A stretch of 23,644 nt of DNA from HGM04593 sp045631905 (GTDB taxonomy: Bacteria > Bacteroidota > Bacteroidia > Bacteroidales > Bacteroidaceae): NCBI GenBank assembly GCA_045631905.1, contig JAZQVO010000006.1, positions 1-23,644 on the forward strand, in the 5' to 3' direction. A program made the translations under genes and the position numbers. The notes under the pieces are model-generated. The model saw only the letters and a list, made by a program, of their open reading frames with translations. It searched no databases and had not been told where the DNA came from. Shown one piece after another: positions 7,737 to 16,485 of this stretch. Every line of letters starts with the position of its first letter. The stretch's first letter is position 1.

Positions 7737-8456
7737 TTATTTTTTCTCTTTCAACTCACTCGCTACCTCCATGAAGGCAATAATATCGCCCTCGATGCTG
7801 TTCTGCACCTTATCGACAAGTGTCACAAGGTAGTTATAGGCAAAGATAGAGACGATACCCACGATAAGACCGCCCACGGTGGTTATCATAGCCTCGTAAA
7901 TACCACCCGACAACAAAGACACGTCGATGTTATTACCGGCGTTTGCCATCTCCCAGAAGGCCTGCACCATACCTGTTACGGTACCAAGGAAACCAATCAT
8001 GGGGCCTACAGCCGCTATGGTCGAGAGTATGGGGAGCCCCTTCTCGAGCATGGCAATTTCGAGACCTGCGCTGTTGTCCATGGCACGACGCATGTAGTCG
8101 ATTGAGAGGCCGTAAGCCTTCAAACCCTTCTCAAGAACACGCGAGATGGGGGTATTCTGGTTATAACAGTAATTCAAGGCCGACTTCATGTCGTTGTCCT
8201 TTATATTATCGTGCAAACGATCTATGAGATAGGGGTTTTTGTTCATCGCTTTGCGTATGGTGGCAAGACGCTCAAAGAACACATATATACCCACTACCGA
8301 AAGCAGTGCAAGCACCAACATTATCCAACCGCCCTTGACGGCAAGGTCCCACACGTTTATACTCTCTTGCACAGGCTCGGTTACCGCTGTGAGCGACATA
8401 ATAGAATCCTGTGCCACCGCTGTTGCTGTTTCGGCTATTGCTGTAAGTGAAATCAT
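7737..8456 (-). CDS. exbB: MotA/TolQ/ExbB proton channel protein
   Basis: 239-residue membrane protein. Membrane helices lie at about 43-61, 143-166 and 188-212, with the conserved GFLGTVTGMVQAF motif (155-167) of the TolQ/ExbB family. It forms a pentameric channel around ExbD that couples proton flow to movement of the TonB-like protein. The segment before helix 1 is about 40 residues and alanine/threonine-rich. The gene follows pdxJ after 125 bases, in which neither a good promoter nor a terminator is visible. Confidence 0.95.
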   Translation of the reverse strand: MISLTAIAETATAVAQDSIMSLTAVTEPVQESINVWDLAVKGGWIMLVLALLSVVGIYVFFERLATIRKAMNKNPYLIDRLHDNIKDNDMKSALNYCYNQNTPISRVLEKGLKAYGLSIDYMRRAMDNSAGLEIAMLEKGLPILSTIAAVGPMIGFLGTVTGMVQAFWEMANAGNNIDVSLLSGGIYEAMITTVGGLIVGIVSIFAYNYLVTLVDKVQNSIEGDIIAFMEVASELKEKK

Positions 8457-8581
8457 AACTTTGTTATTTATTGTTTAAATTTAAAGCAGTTTGTTTTCTT
8501 TTAGAAGCCGTATGTTTCTCCGTTTTTTATGTTCGAAAGCATCTGTTTCGGTTTCTTAGAAATTTGAGAATTTTGTTTTTT

Positions 8582-9301
8582 TTATTTTATCAAACAATTT
8601 TGATAGGCTTTTATTGTGTTTTCGAGACCAAGGTAAAGCGCATCGCACACAAGAGCATGACCTATCGACACCTCGTCGACCCATGTGATTACGTCGGTGA
8701 AATATTTAAGATTTTCGAGGCTGAGGTCGTGACCGGCATTAAGGCCTATACCCAACTGCTTAACACGCTTTGCCGTTTCGAGGAAGGGGGCTATCGCCTT
8801 TTCGGGGTTGCGAGCATAATCGTGAGCATAAGGGCCGGTATAGAGCTCCACACGGTCGGCACCTGCCTTTGCCGCAAACTCGGCCATACGGGGCGAAGCG
8901 TCTATGAAGAGCGAGCTTCGTATGCCTGCCGAACGTATATCGTTGAGAATATCGCGCAAGAACTCCTGCTCCTTCTCGGTGTCCCAACCGCTGTTCGAGG
9001 TTAATTGGTCGGGTTTGTCGGGCACGAGCGTAACCTGCGAAGGACGCACACGAAGAACAAGGTCGAGAAACTCCTTCGAAGGGTAGCCCTCTATGTTAAA
9101 TTCCGTACGCAAAATAGCTTGCAAGGCAGGAACATCGGCACGACGTATGTGACGCTCGTCGGGGCGAGGGTGAACAGTGATGCCGTCGGCACCAAAGAGC
9201 TCGCAGTCCTTTGCCACTTTAAGAATATCGGGGTTATTGCCACCTCGTGCGTTTCTTATTGTAGCAATCTTGTTTATGTTTACACTAAGTTTTGTTTTCA
9301 T
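8582..9301 (-). CDS. pdxJ: Pyridoxine 5'-phosphate synthase
   Basis: 239-residue TIM-barrel enzyme that closes the pyridine ring of vitamin B6 in the DXP-dependent route, from 1-deoxyxylulose 5-phosphate and 3-amino-2-oxopropyl phosphate. Conserved segments are NINKIATIRNARGG, HPRPDERHI (H44, R46, E49), E71, ELYTGPYA (E152) and GLNAGHDL (H191). Length matches the roughly 240-residue family norm. It is the first gene of the long minus-strand operon and is divergent from nadK across 160 bases. DXP also feeds the MEP pathway, so pdxJ and ispD in the same operon draw on one precursor. Confidence 0.97.
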   Translation of the reverse strand: MKTKLSVNINKIATIRNARGGNNPDILKVAKDCELFGADGITVHPRPDERHIRRADVPALQAILRTEFNIEGYPSKEFLDLVLRVRPSQVTLVPDKPDQLTSNSGWDTEKEQEFLRDILNDIRSAGIRSSLFIDASPRMAEFAAKAGADRVELYTGPYAHDYARNPEKAIAPFLETAKRVKQLGIGLNAGHDLSLENLKYFTDVITWVDEVSIGHALVCDALYLGLENTIKAYQNCLIK

Positions 9302-9351
9302 AATATTTATTGTAAATGAGCACTAAATAACGCAGTTTATCTATTTTAAAG

Positions 9352-9359
9352 CAAAATTA
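9352..9359 (-). promoter_or_regulatory. Possible -7 element of pdxJ
   Basis: On the minus strand TAATTTTG fits TAnnTTTG and lies about 50 bases before the pdxJ start. No TTG is found at the expected distance upstream, so only half of the promoter is supported. The rest of this 160-base divergent spacer is AT-rich with no strong hairpin. Confidence 0.35.
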
Positions 9360-9393
9360 CTACAAATAATAAAATTAAAATAATATTTTATCC

Positions 9394-9401
9394 TAAATTT
9401 G
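9394..9401 (+). promoter_or_regulatory. Possible -7 element of nadK
   Basis: TAAATTTG fits the Bacteroides -7 consensus and lies about 60 bases before the chosen nadK ATG. A -33 TTG is not visible at the usual spacing. If this promoter is real, the in-frame ATG at 9399 lies inside the promoter and cannot be the start codon, which supports the start at 9462. Confidence 0.4.
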
Positions 9402-9461
9402 CATTATATAACAACAGTTCTCAATAAGAACAACGTTTTTGATATTAAAGAGAATAAGAGT

Positions 9462-10334
9462 ATGAAATTTGCGATATTCGGCAATATACACCAATCGAAA
9501 AAGTCGGAAAGCATAGACCGCCTGTTCGACACAATAAAAAAGCATGGTGACACATATGCCATCGACCGCCCTTTTTACGAATTTCTGTGCGACAGCCGTA
9601 ACCTGCAATTAAACGGTGCCGAGATAATTGACAACGACCGATTTACGGCCGACTACGCTATAAGTTTCGGAGGCGACGGCACCCTTTTGCGCACCGCAAG
9701 TCGCATAGGAAACAAGCAGATACCGATATTAGGCATAAATGCGGGGAGGCTCGGTTTCCTCACATCGACATCGAACGACGACATAGAGCATGTGATACAG
9801 CGCATACACGACGGTAAATTCACCATCGAGGAGCGCAGTCTCATAGAAGCCGTAGCATCGGACGGAAGCATAAAAAACTACCCCTTTGCACTTAACGAGA
9901 TTGCCGTTATGAAACACGACTCCTCGTCGATGATGACAATAGAGGCCACCCTCAACGGCAAAGAGAGAATAATATACCAAGCAGACGGGCTTATTGTGGC
10001 GGCACCGTCGGGCTCGACAGGCTACTCGCTGAGTGTGGGAGGCCCCATCATAGCCCCCAACGCCGATGTAATTGTACTCACCCCCATCGCCCCACACAGT
10101 CTCAGTGCACGCCCCATAGTGTTGAGCGACAGCACCGAGATAGAGATAAAGGTAAACAGCCGGAGCCACAACTACCTCATAGCCATAGACGGACGCAACG
10201 AAAGTTGCGACGAGAACACCACGATAACAGTGCGCAAAGCAAACTACAAACAGCTCATCGTGCGTCGCCGAAGCCACTCCTTCATACTAAACCTTCGCGA
10301 GAAACTCATGTGGGGTGCCGACCGAAGAGAGTAA
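9462..10334 (+). CDS. nadK: NAD kinase
   Basis: 290-residue cytoplasmic enzyme that phosphorylates NAD to NADP. The diagnostic GGDGT motif is at 70-74, followed by NAGRLGFL (93-100), ADGLIVAAPSGSTGYSLSVGGP and LTPIAPHSLSARPIV. An ATG 21 codons upstream was rejected: family members begin at MKFAIFGN, and the extra residues look like leader sequence. It is divergent from pdxJ and convergent with the ABC exporter operon, ending just before a strong bidirectional terminator. Confidence 0.97.
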   Translation: MKFAIFGNIHQSKKSESIDRLFDTIKKHGDTYAIDRPFYEFLCDSRNLQLNGAEIIDNDRFTADYAISFGGDGTLLRTASRIGNKQIPILGINAGRLGFLTSTSNDDIEHVIQRIHDGKFTIEERSLIEAVASDGSIKNYPFALNEIAVMKHDSSSMMTIEATLNGKERIIYQADGLIVAAPSGSTGYSLSVGGPIIAPNADVIVLTPIAPHSLSARPIVLSDSTEIEIKVNSRSHNYLIAIDGRNESCDENTTITVRKANYKQLIVRRRSHSFILNLREKLMWGADRRE

Positions 10335-10347
10335 ACATGTCACAGCA

Positions 10348-10389
10348 ACAAACCGAGGTTCGTTTTCCAAGAAACGAACCTCGGTTTGT
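10348..10389. terminator. Bidirectional terminator between nadK and the ABC exporter operon
   Basis: A perfect 18-bp inverted repeat has arms at 10348-10365 (ACAAACCGAGGTTCGTTT) and 10372-10389, separated by the 6-base loop TCCAAG. It begins 14 bases after the nadK stop and ends 5 bases before the permease stop, so it can serve both converging operons. The U-rich ends lie partly inside the stem and no long separate U-tract follows on either strand. Confidence 0.8.
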
Positions 10390-10394
10390 GTTTA

Positions 10395-12794
10395 TCACTC
10401 CATGTAAAGCGAATTTATGGGATTATCGCTCGCCACGCTGTATGAACGCACCAGGACTATGAGCGAAGTAACGACAAGCACCACAAAAAGCGCAATAACA
10501 AATATCCATGGAGTTATCGGAACCGGATAGGCAAACCCTTGCAACCAAGAAGAAACAATTATATAGCTCACCGGCAATGCCACCGCAAAACTCGCAAGCA
10601 CAATCTTCGCATATTGCCACACAAACATACGCAATATATCGTTTACCAATGCGCCGTGCACCCTGCGCAAAGCAATCTCGCGACGACGATACTGTGTTTC
10701 AAAGAACATCAACCCGAACACCCCCATAAGAGATAACATTATAGAGATGAAAGAGAAAACACCAACCACAAAAGAGAAACTCGCCTCATCTTGATAGGCC
10801 GATGCTATTTGATGTGACAAAGCCTCAATCTCGAGTCCTTGAAAAGATTCATCATCGACACTCCTCCCTAACCATTTTGCAAAACACTCCCTTATATGCG
10901 CATATAAGGTTTCGGCATCGACTCCGGGTACGCTCTTAACATACGGGAAGTAAGATGGAGACGTTGCACCCATCACTATCAACGCAAACGGAACAGTGCT
11001 TTTGCTCAAAGGCCTGAAATTAAAATCCTTACAAAAACCCACGATTGGAGCATCACCCTTCCATGCACCCACAACGTCACCCACTTTAAGATTATAAGCA
11101 TCGCGTGCCTTTTCGTTAAAGATGTAAGCACCCGTACCATACTCGTCCTCTACTACAAAGTCACGTCCCTCCACAATTTCAATACCCAACATCTTCAAAA
11201 AAGAGTAAGAAACGGGTAGCACCTGAAACGTAATAGTCTCATCTTGGCCACGCCCATTAACGTGGCGACCCCAGCCCATACGATAATCGAGAATCATATA
11301 TCCGTCGCGAGCAAAAGCGACGTCCTCCACAAGCGGCGACTGTTTGAGAAAACTTCCAAATTCAAAATGATTGGTCGAGACATTAACCACGTGCACATTC
11401 TCCTTGTCGAAACCCATATCATAATTAACCATATAATTGGTTTGATGCCTTATGAACATAGTCACTATAATAAGTACCAAAGTTATGAAAAACTGAACAG
11501 AGAGCAGAAAATAGCGCAAGCGACGACCTGCAACCGTGTTACCAAACGACTTTTTAACAGCAAAGGCTACCGACACCGATGTAAGATAACATATAGGGTA
11601 AATACTTGTGACAACAGCCATAAAGAGAGCCAATATTATAAATTTAAGCACAGAGGGTATATTCTCGCTCAAGTATATCGGCGAGCGCATAATTTCGTCG
11701 TAATTTATTTCGGGAGCAACAAATATAATTATCAACCCGGCAAGCAAAAGAGCTATGGAGACAATACCCAACGACTCGAACAGCAACCGCGCACGCAACA
11801 ACCACAAGGGCGCACCAAAAACCTTTTCCACATTCATACGCCTCACACGCCCTGGCAACATAGCCATGAAGAAATTAAAATAATTCACAAAAGCAATGAG
11901 CAATATCGCCACCACTATTATAAGCTGAGCGTATGTCAAATCCTTATCGATAATGAGAGCCAAAGCTTGTGTCTCTTTGTCGTAGGCAGCCTCGCTTAAC
12001 GGGCATAACTCTATCGGCATAACCTTTTTCAATGAGTCGAGCGAGATTTCCATGCCCTCCTGCCTCATAAGGCTGTTATAACAATTTTCAATGAAGACAT
12101 CTTTTAGTTTCTTATCCTTCAACTTGTAAAAATAGTTATAATTACTATTCGTATTATCATTGATAAGCTCCTGCGTAGGAGGCTCGGCAATATAAGACTG
12201 CAAGCCGGCAAACCAACAGTTGTCGGGAAAATCCTCGAATATAGCACAAATGGTGAGCGAACGACGCTGATACACATCGTGAATAACATCGCCCACCCAA
12301 AAGCCGTGAGCACTGGCAAACGATTCACACAATATTATATTATTATGAATATTGAGGTCGTCTACATTGCCAGCAATAATGTTGAAACCCATAACTTTGG
12401 GCATATCAGCATAGCCCCAATTCTCTTGTATTATTATGGTATCCTCACTCTCCCCCATCGGCACTCTTACAGGCAGAGGGCTTGTTCCGACATAGTAATT
12501 CATTTTCCCGAAGCCCTCCAAAATCTCCTCATTTGCATCGGCAAACTCATGTGCCCAAAAGGCTGAAACAAATGAACTCTTTTCGTAGAGCTGTTCGGGG
12601 CCTTCGATAGAATATTTTGCAAACTGCAAACGATATGTGCTGTCGGCGTCGCGCAGAGTGGAGTTGTATGTAAGTTCGTGGGTACCCCACAAAAAAAGCA
12701 CGTAGGCTGAAGCAAAGGCAACACTCATGCCCAAGATATTAAGCAACGAAGATACCTTGTAGCGTTTTAAATTGGATATAAAATTCTTTAACAT
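10395..12794 (-). CDS. FtsX/MacB-type ABC exporter permease (8 TM, duplicated)
   Basis: 799-residue inner-membrane permease. The topology reads as two FtsX units: one helix (about 15-38), a large periplasmic domain, three helices (about 290-410), then a second copy with one helix (about 428-448), a periplasmic domain and three C-terminal helices. The coupling-helix motif is clear in the second half (EIALRRVHGA, about 706-715) and weaker in the first (NVEKVFGA). Such full-length permeases are common in Bacteroidota and act as mechanotransmitters rather than classical channels. The ATG at 12794 was chosen over a TTG two codons upstream. It is last in the operon, 57 bases after the ATPase gene. 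The substrate is unknown; lipoproteins, peptides or antibiotics are possible. Confidence 0.9.
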   Translation of the reverse strand: MLKNFISNLKRYKVSSLLNILGMSVAFASAYVLFLWGTHELTYNSTLRDADSTYRLQFAKYSIEGPEQLYEKSSFVSAFWAHEFADANEEILEGFGKMNYYVGTSPLPVRVPMGESEDTIIIQENWGYADMPKVMGFNIIAGNVDDLNIHNNIILCESFASAHGFWVGDVIHDVYQRRSLTICAIFEDFPDNCWFAGLQSYIAEPPTQELINDNTNSNYNYFYKLKDKKLKDVFIENCYNSLMRQEGMEISLDSLKKVMPIELCPLSEAAYDKETQALALIIDKDLTYAQLIIVVAILLIAFVNYFNFFMAMLPGRVRRMNVEKVFGAPLWLLRARLLFESLGIVSIALLLAGLIIIFVAPEINYDEIMRSPIYLSENIPSVLKFIILALFMAVVTSIYPICYLTSVSVAFAVKKSFGNTVAGRRLRYFLLSVQFFITLVLIIVTMFIRHQTNYMVNYDMGFDKENVHVVNVSTNHFEFGSFLKQSPLVEDVAFARDGYMILDYRMGWGRHVNGRGQDETITFQVLPVSYSFLKMLGIEIVEGRDFVVEDEYGTGAYIFNEKARDAYNLKVGDVVGAWKGDAPIVGFCKDFNFRPLSKSTVPFALIVMGATSPSYFPYVKSVPGVDAETLYAHIRECFAKWLGRSVDDESFQGLEIEALSHQIASAYQDEASFSFVVGVFSFISIMLSLMGVFGLMFFETQYRRREIALRRVHGALVNDILRMFVWQYAKIVLASFAVALPVSYIIVSSWLQGFAYPVPITPWIFVIALFVVLVVTSLIVLVRSYSVASDNPINSLYME

Positions 12795-12851
12795 AATCAA
12801 GTTCTATAATTACCTTACTGAGAAACTTTACATCGTTCAGCACGAGACTAC

Positions 12852-13535
12852 TTATAATTTTTCGTCCAACGAATTTACCACCTTGCCATCGAAAAGATTT
12901 ATTATGCGGTCGGCATAGGAGGCATCTCGCAACGAGTGAGTAACCATCACAATGGTTGTACCCGCCTTGTTAAGCTCGCGCAAGAGCTCCATAACCTCGA
13001 TACCGTTCTTCGAGTCAAGGTTTCCGGTTGGCTCATCGGCTAATATAAGTTCGGGGTTATATACGATGGCCCTGGCGATGGCCACACGCTGTTGTTGGCC
13101 ACCCGACAACTGTGCCGGGTAGTGTTGCATACGATGAGAAACACCCATACGCTCCACTACCTCACGCACACGCTTGCGTCGTTCACGGCCTTTAACACCC
13201 AAATAAGTGAGTGGCAAAGCCACATTGTCCTCCACGTTAAGTTCCTCTATGAGGTTAAAACTTTGAAAAATAAATCCAATCTTTCCTTGACGGTATGCAC
13301 TACGCTCTTTCTCGCGAAGAGCACCAACCTCTTTTTCCCCAAAATAATAGAAACCGCTCGTGGGGCTGTCAAGCATGCCCAAGATATTCAGCAGGGTCGA
13401 TTTACCACAACCCGATGGGCCCATGATGGCAACAAATTCCCCCTGTTTAACCTCTATCGATACATCGTCCAAGGCTATCGTTTCCACTAAATCGGTACGA
13501 AAAGCCCTTCTCAATTTTTCTGTTTTCAAGTTCAT
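12852..13535 (-). CDS. ABC transporter ATPase, LolD/MacB type
   Basis: 227-residue cytoplasmic ATPase that powers the FtsX-type permease encoded downstream. Walker A GPSGCGKST (39-47), Q-loop Q91, signature LSGGQQQR (143-150), Walker B with catalytic glutamate LILADEPTG (163-171) and H-loop H200 are all intact. The short length with no fused membrane domain fits the LolD/MacB/FtsE class that pairs with FtsX-like permeases. It starts 23 bases after the adaptor gene. Confidence 0.95.
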   Translation of the reverse strand: MNLKTEKLRRAFRTDLVETIALDDVSIEVKQGEFVAIMGPSGCGKSTLLNILGMLDSPTSGFYYFGEKEVGALREKERSAYRQGKIGFIFQSFNLIEELNVEDNVALPLTYLGVKGRERRKRVREVVERMGVSHRMQHYPAQLSGGQQQRVAIARAIVYNPELILADEPTGNLDSKNGIEVMELLRELNKAGTTIVMVTHSLRDASYADRIINLFDGKVVNSLDEKL

Positions 13536-13558
13536 AATCTAATATATTTTATCGGTTT

Positions 13559-14809
13559 TTATTCTATTATTATCTCCTCGGCATCACCCATAATATCGTA
13601 ACCTGCAACAAGAACTTTATCGCCTGCCGAAAGACCGCTCTTCACCTCGTAGTATATAGGATTATGCATACCCAGCTCGATGGGTACTCGCACAGCACGC
13701 CTCCCGTCGTCACACAACTTATATATCCACTTGCCGGCAGTCTTTACATAAAAGTCGCCTCGTGGCAACAACAGAGCAGTCGTTGCCGACCCCAACTCTA
13801 TCCTTGTAAGGTAACTCTTTCCGATGCGAGCGTTTTCGGGCACAGAATCGGCAAAAAGCATCTCCACTGAAAAAGTCCCATTGTTCACCTCCGGTATTAC
13901 ACGGCTTATGAGCAGATTATACATATTTCCGCCATAGTTTACAGTTGCCGGTTGTCCCGTTGTTATACGATCTATGTAATATTCACTTATATTCAGCATC
14001 AACTTATACCCGTCGAGAATTTTTATTTCACAAATCTCCTCACCAGCCGATACAGACTTCCCCGACATTACCGACAGATTGCTTAACAAGCCGTCGGCTG
14101 TGGCAAAAATAACCAAATCGAGCAATCTATCGCCGCTACGTTGGAACTTTTTCTGCTCGGTGGCAAGGTCGGCATCGAGCATCTCACGACGTATTACATT
14201 CATAGAGGAGTCCTGCACTAGACTCTTCATTTGTAACTCGGTTGCCTTTTTGCGATAGTTATACTCGTCCTGCGATACTTCGAGCTCCGCCTTACTTTTA
14301 ATACCCATTTTAAACTCCTCACAATCGAGATTATACTGCTTTTCGAGACGACGAAGTTCGTAGGCTGTTTGTAAAGTCTGTTGTTGCAGGGTTAAAGATT
14401 TTTGCTCCATCTCAATAATACGCTCCTTGTAACTATTCACACTCTTACGATAAGTATCGCGCATATCGTCTATGGTACGTTCGAGTTCGGGATTCGAAAG
14501 AACAAGAATAGTGTCACCCTTGTTCACCGAAGCACCATTATCAGCCACGACACGGCTAACTACACCCGCCTCTTTAGCATGTATTCTGTGGGTTTGAATA
14601 GGGTGTAACACGCCATCGCTATTTACATATTCGACAAAATCGCCCGACACAACCTCTGCCACACGCACCGAGTTTGCCGACACACGCTGTCTGGTTGGAG
14701 AGAAAATTATCACCAACATATAAACCAAGAGAGATAGCATTGCTATAATCGCCATAATGTAAAGACGATATTTCACATACCATGCTTTTTCTTTTAATTG
14801 TATATCCAT
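13559..14809 (-). CDS. HlyD/MacA-type periplasmic adaptor protein
   Basis: 416-residue membrane fusion protein that should connect the inner-membrane ABC permease with the TolC-like channel. A membrane anchor lies at about 16-37. The first half of the lipoyl-like domain (about 65-105, HAKEAGVVSRVVADNG) is followed by a long helical hairpin (about 108-228) rich in K, E and Q, the second half of the lipoyl domain, then beta-barrel and membrane-proximal domains to the C-terminus. It lies 16 bases after the tolC-like gene and 23 before the ATPase. The gene order implies a MacAB-TolC-like tripartite machine. Confidence 0.92.
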   Translation of the reverse strand: MDIQLKEKAWYVKYRLYIMAIIAMLSLLVYMLVIIFSPTRQRVSANSVRVAEVVSGDFVEYVNSDGVLHPIQTHRIHAKEAGVVSRVVADNGASVNKGDTILVLSNPELERTIDDMRDTYRKSVNSYKERIIEMEQKSLTLQQQTLQTAYELRRLEKQYNLDCEEFKMGIKSKAELEVSQDEYNYRKKATELQMKSLVQDSSMNVIRREMLDADLATEQKKFQRSGDRLLDLVIFATADGLLSNLSVMSGKSVSAGEEICEIKILDGYKLMLNISEYYIDRITTGQPATVNYGGNMYNLLISRVIPEVNNGTFSVEMLFADSVPENARIGKSYLTRIELGSATTALLLPRGDFYVKTAGKWIYKLCDDGRRAVRVPIELGMHNPIYYEVKSGLSAGDKVLVAGYDIMGDAEEIIIE

Positions 14810-14825
14810 ATTAATGCACTTATTA

Positions 14826-16298
14826 TCAGTTTGTCACTAATTCTTCGATGAGACAACCACGTTCAAAATCATAATGCGTGAGGCTGCGCAATGTATAATA
14901 TAGCTCCCAATATGTAGCAAGAGAGGATATATAGGCACGATATGCAGTATCCTTCTCTTTCATAGCATCGTTCAGATGCAACACTGTTGAACGCCCCATT
15001 ATGTATAACTTACGGGCCACCTCGTAACGATGCGAAGCGGTTAGCTTTGTGCGACGAGCAATATCCACTCTGCGCCATTGCAAATTAAATTGTTTCACAA
15101 CCTTACTCACACGTTGTTCAAACTCTATCTCGCTCCTGCTTATATTAGTCTCCACAAGTTTTAGATTAGAGCGTGCCCGCTCCACCTGCCCACGCCCCTT
15201 CCCCCAATCGAACAGAGGAAGAGAAAGAGAGAGGCTCACATACTGCTCGTCGAGCAGGTCGCGGTAACTTGTGCGAAACTCCTCGCCTGTTTGAGAAAGC
15301 CCAACGCGCAAATAGACATCGGCTTTCAACCCTCTGTTTGCACGTGCATAAGCAAGGTTGCTTTCCCCTTCGAGGCGTTGGAGAAGAAGCGATTCGAGTT
15401 CGGGATTATTCTCTCGCGCCAGCCTCATAGCATTGTCCACCTCCACATTCACCTGCGGAACATCTTCATCGACATTCACCTTCATATATACATCTTCGGA
15501 AATATTAAGATAGCTGCGCAGACGGTCCGAAGCCTCGTCGAGAGAGATACGCGCATTCAACAACTCAGCCTCGGCCGATAGGCGGTTCACGTCTAATTGC
15601 AGAATCTCATTCTCGGTGATCGTGCCTATATTATAGCGGGCAAGAGCAAACTTGTAGAGCGTATCGGCCTCCACAAAATTGTTCCTCGCAATATCCATGT
15701 TGGTTTGAGCCGCGGCAAGCGAGAAAAAATAGGAAGAGGCCTGAGCCGATACAAGTTCCATAGCCTCGGAATATTCCTTACGTGCCACACGGTAACGCAC
15801 AGGCTCGGTGCGACGACTCCACTTTAACGAATTATAGCCAAATAGACTCTGCTGGTAGGTGAGCATAAGAGGCTGCACATTGTATGTAGTGCTGTTTCGA
15901 CCCACAAGGTCGATACGACGCACAAAACTGCTTAGTGTGAACGAACCACCTGTGAGATGAAAGTTCTGTTTTATATTAAGAGTTACATCACCTTTTAAAT
16001 TGTTATACTTTGCATAACTCTCACTGCCATCGGGCAAGGTTACATAATCGGTCGTTTTATTAAAATAAGGCGACGACGTAAGTGTAATCTGAGGCAAATA
16101 ATCGGCACGATAGGAACGATAATTCCATAGAGCCGAATAGAATGCGTGGCAGGCCGAGACTGCACTGTGAGACTGTTTGCGAGCAATATCTACGACCTCG
16201 CTCAGAGTATACACTCGGGCGGGCAGACTATCCTGCGCTGTTGCTTGCACAACCACGACAACAGCTATTGCAAAAAATAAAAATCTCAAATATGCCAT
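14826..16298 (-). CDS. TolC-type outer-membrane efflux protein
   Basis: 490-residue outer-membrane factor of the TolC/OEP family. A signal peptide is visible (residues 1-21, ending VQATAQD). Two helical OEP repeats follow, each rich in Ala, Glu and Leu with typical segments such as YNIGTITENEILQLDVNRLS and ELESLLLQRLEGESNLAYAR. It is first in the exporter operon, behind a good promoter. It is the only outer-membrane factor in the window, so the RND pump encoded at 18236-22876 might also use it; this is inference. Confidence 0.93.
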   Translation of the reverse strand: MAYLRFLFFAIAVVVVVQATAQDSLPARVYTLSEVVDIARKQSHSAVSACHAFYSALWNYRSYRADYLPQITLTSSPYFNKTTDYVTLPDGSESYAKYNNLKGDVTLNIKQNFHLTGGSFTLSSFVRRIDLVGRNSTTYNVQPLMLTYQQSLFGYNSLKWSRRTEPVRYRVARKEYSEAMELVSAQASSYFFSLAAAQTNMDIARNNFVEADTLYKFALARYNIGTITENEILQLDVNRLSAEAELLNARISLDEASDRLRSYLNISEDVYMKVNVDEDVPQVNVEVDNAMRLARENNPELESLLLQRLEGESNLAYARANRGLKADVYLRVGLSQTGEEFRTSYRDLLDEQYVSLSLSLPLFDWGKGRGQVERARSNLKLVETNISRSEIEFEQRVSKVVKQFNLQWRRVDIARRTKLTASHRYEVARKLYIMGRSTVLHLNDAMKEKDTAYRAYISSLATYWELYYTLRSLTHYDFERGCLIEELVTN

Positions 16299-16334
16299 AA
16301 AACGAAATACAATAATTTTGCGTTTGTCCTACAC

Positions 16335-16366
16335 CAAAGGTAAATATCGACGCAGACCACTTGCAA
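16335..16366 (-). promoter_or_regulatory. Bacteroides-type promoter of the exporter operon
   Basis: On the minus strand TTG (16366-16364) and TACCTTTG (16342-16335) are separated by 21 bases, the same spacing as the ndk promoter. The -7 box fits the consensus exactly. Transcription should start near 16329, about 30 bases before the tolC-like ATG. Confidence 0.75.
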
Positions 16367-16399
16367 CGCTTTTTTCACAAAACAGCAAACAGGCACATC

Positions 16400-16424
16400 A
16401 TTATGTCCATTTTTTAGACATAAT
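16400..16424. promoter_or_regulatory. Candidate operator: 8-bp inverted repeat with 9-bp spacer
   Basis: ATTATGTC (16400-16407) and GACATAAT (16417-16424) form a perfect dyad in the divergent spacer between the exporter operon and the regulator gene. Its centre is roughly 80 bases upstream of the predicted exporter start and 70 upstream of the predicted regulator start. That is a plausible distance for an NtrC/Fis-type dimer. The spacer sequence TTTTTT makes a hairpin reading possible, but no gene end is nearby for it to terminate. Confidence 0.45.
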
Positions 16425-16470
16425 AAAACGAGAGCGACAGCGCTTTCTCCGTAATATTAAGAAAAGGAAT

Positions 16471-16478
16471 TATATTTG
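16471..16478 (+). promoter_or_regulatory. -7 element immediately before the response regulator start
   Basis: TATATTTG fits TAnnTTTG and ends 7 bases before the ATG at 16486. Transcription from it would start only about 2-4 bases before the start codon, giving an almost leaderless mRNA. A -33 TTG at the usual spacing is not evident. A second plus-strand match, TAATTTTG at 16313-16320, would give a leader of about 160 bases instead. Confidence 0.45.
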
Positions 16479-16485
16479 CACCATC

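Noticed and set aside
9399..9461. Upstream ATG for nadK
   Set aside because: It lies within a probable -7 element, and family members begin at MKFAIFGN.
12795..12800. TTG start two codons upstream for the ABC permease
   Set aside because: The ATG at 12794 gives the normal permease N-terminus (MLKNFISNLKRYK).
16177..16485. Possible N-terminal extension of the response regulator
   Set aside because: The extra residues would overlap the tolC-like gene and its promoter and precede the normal receiver start MINAKIIIVDDN.
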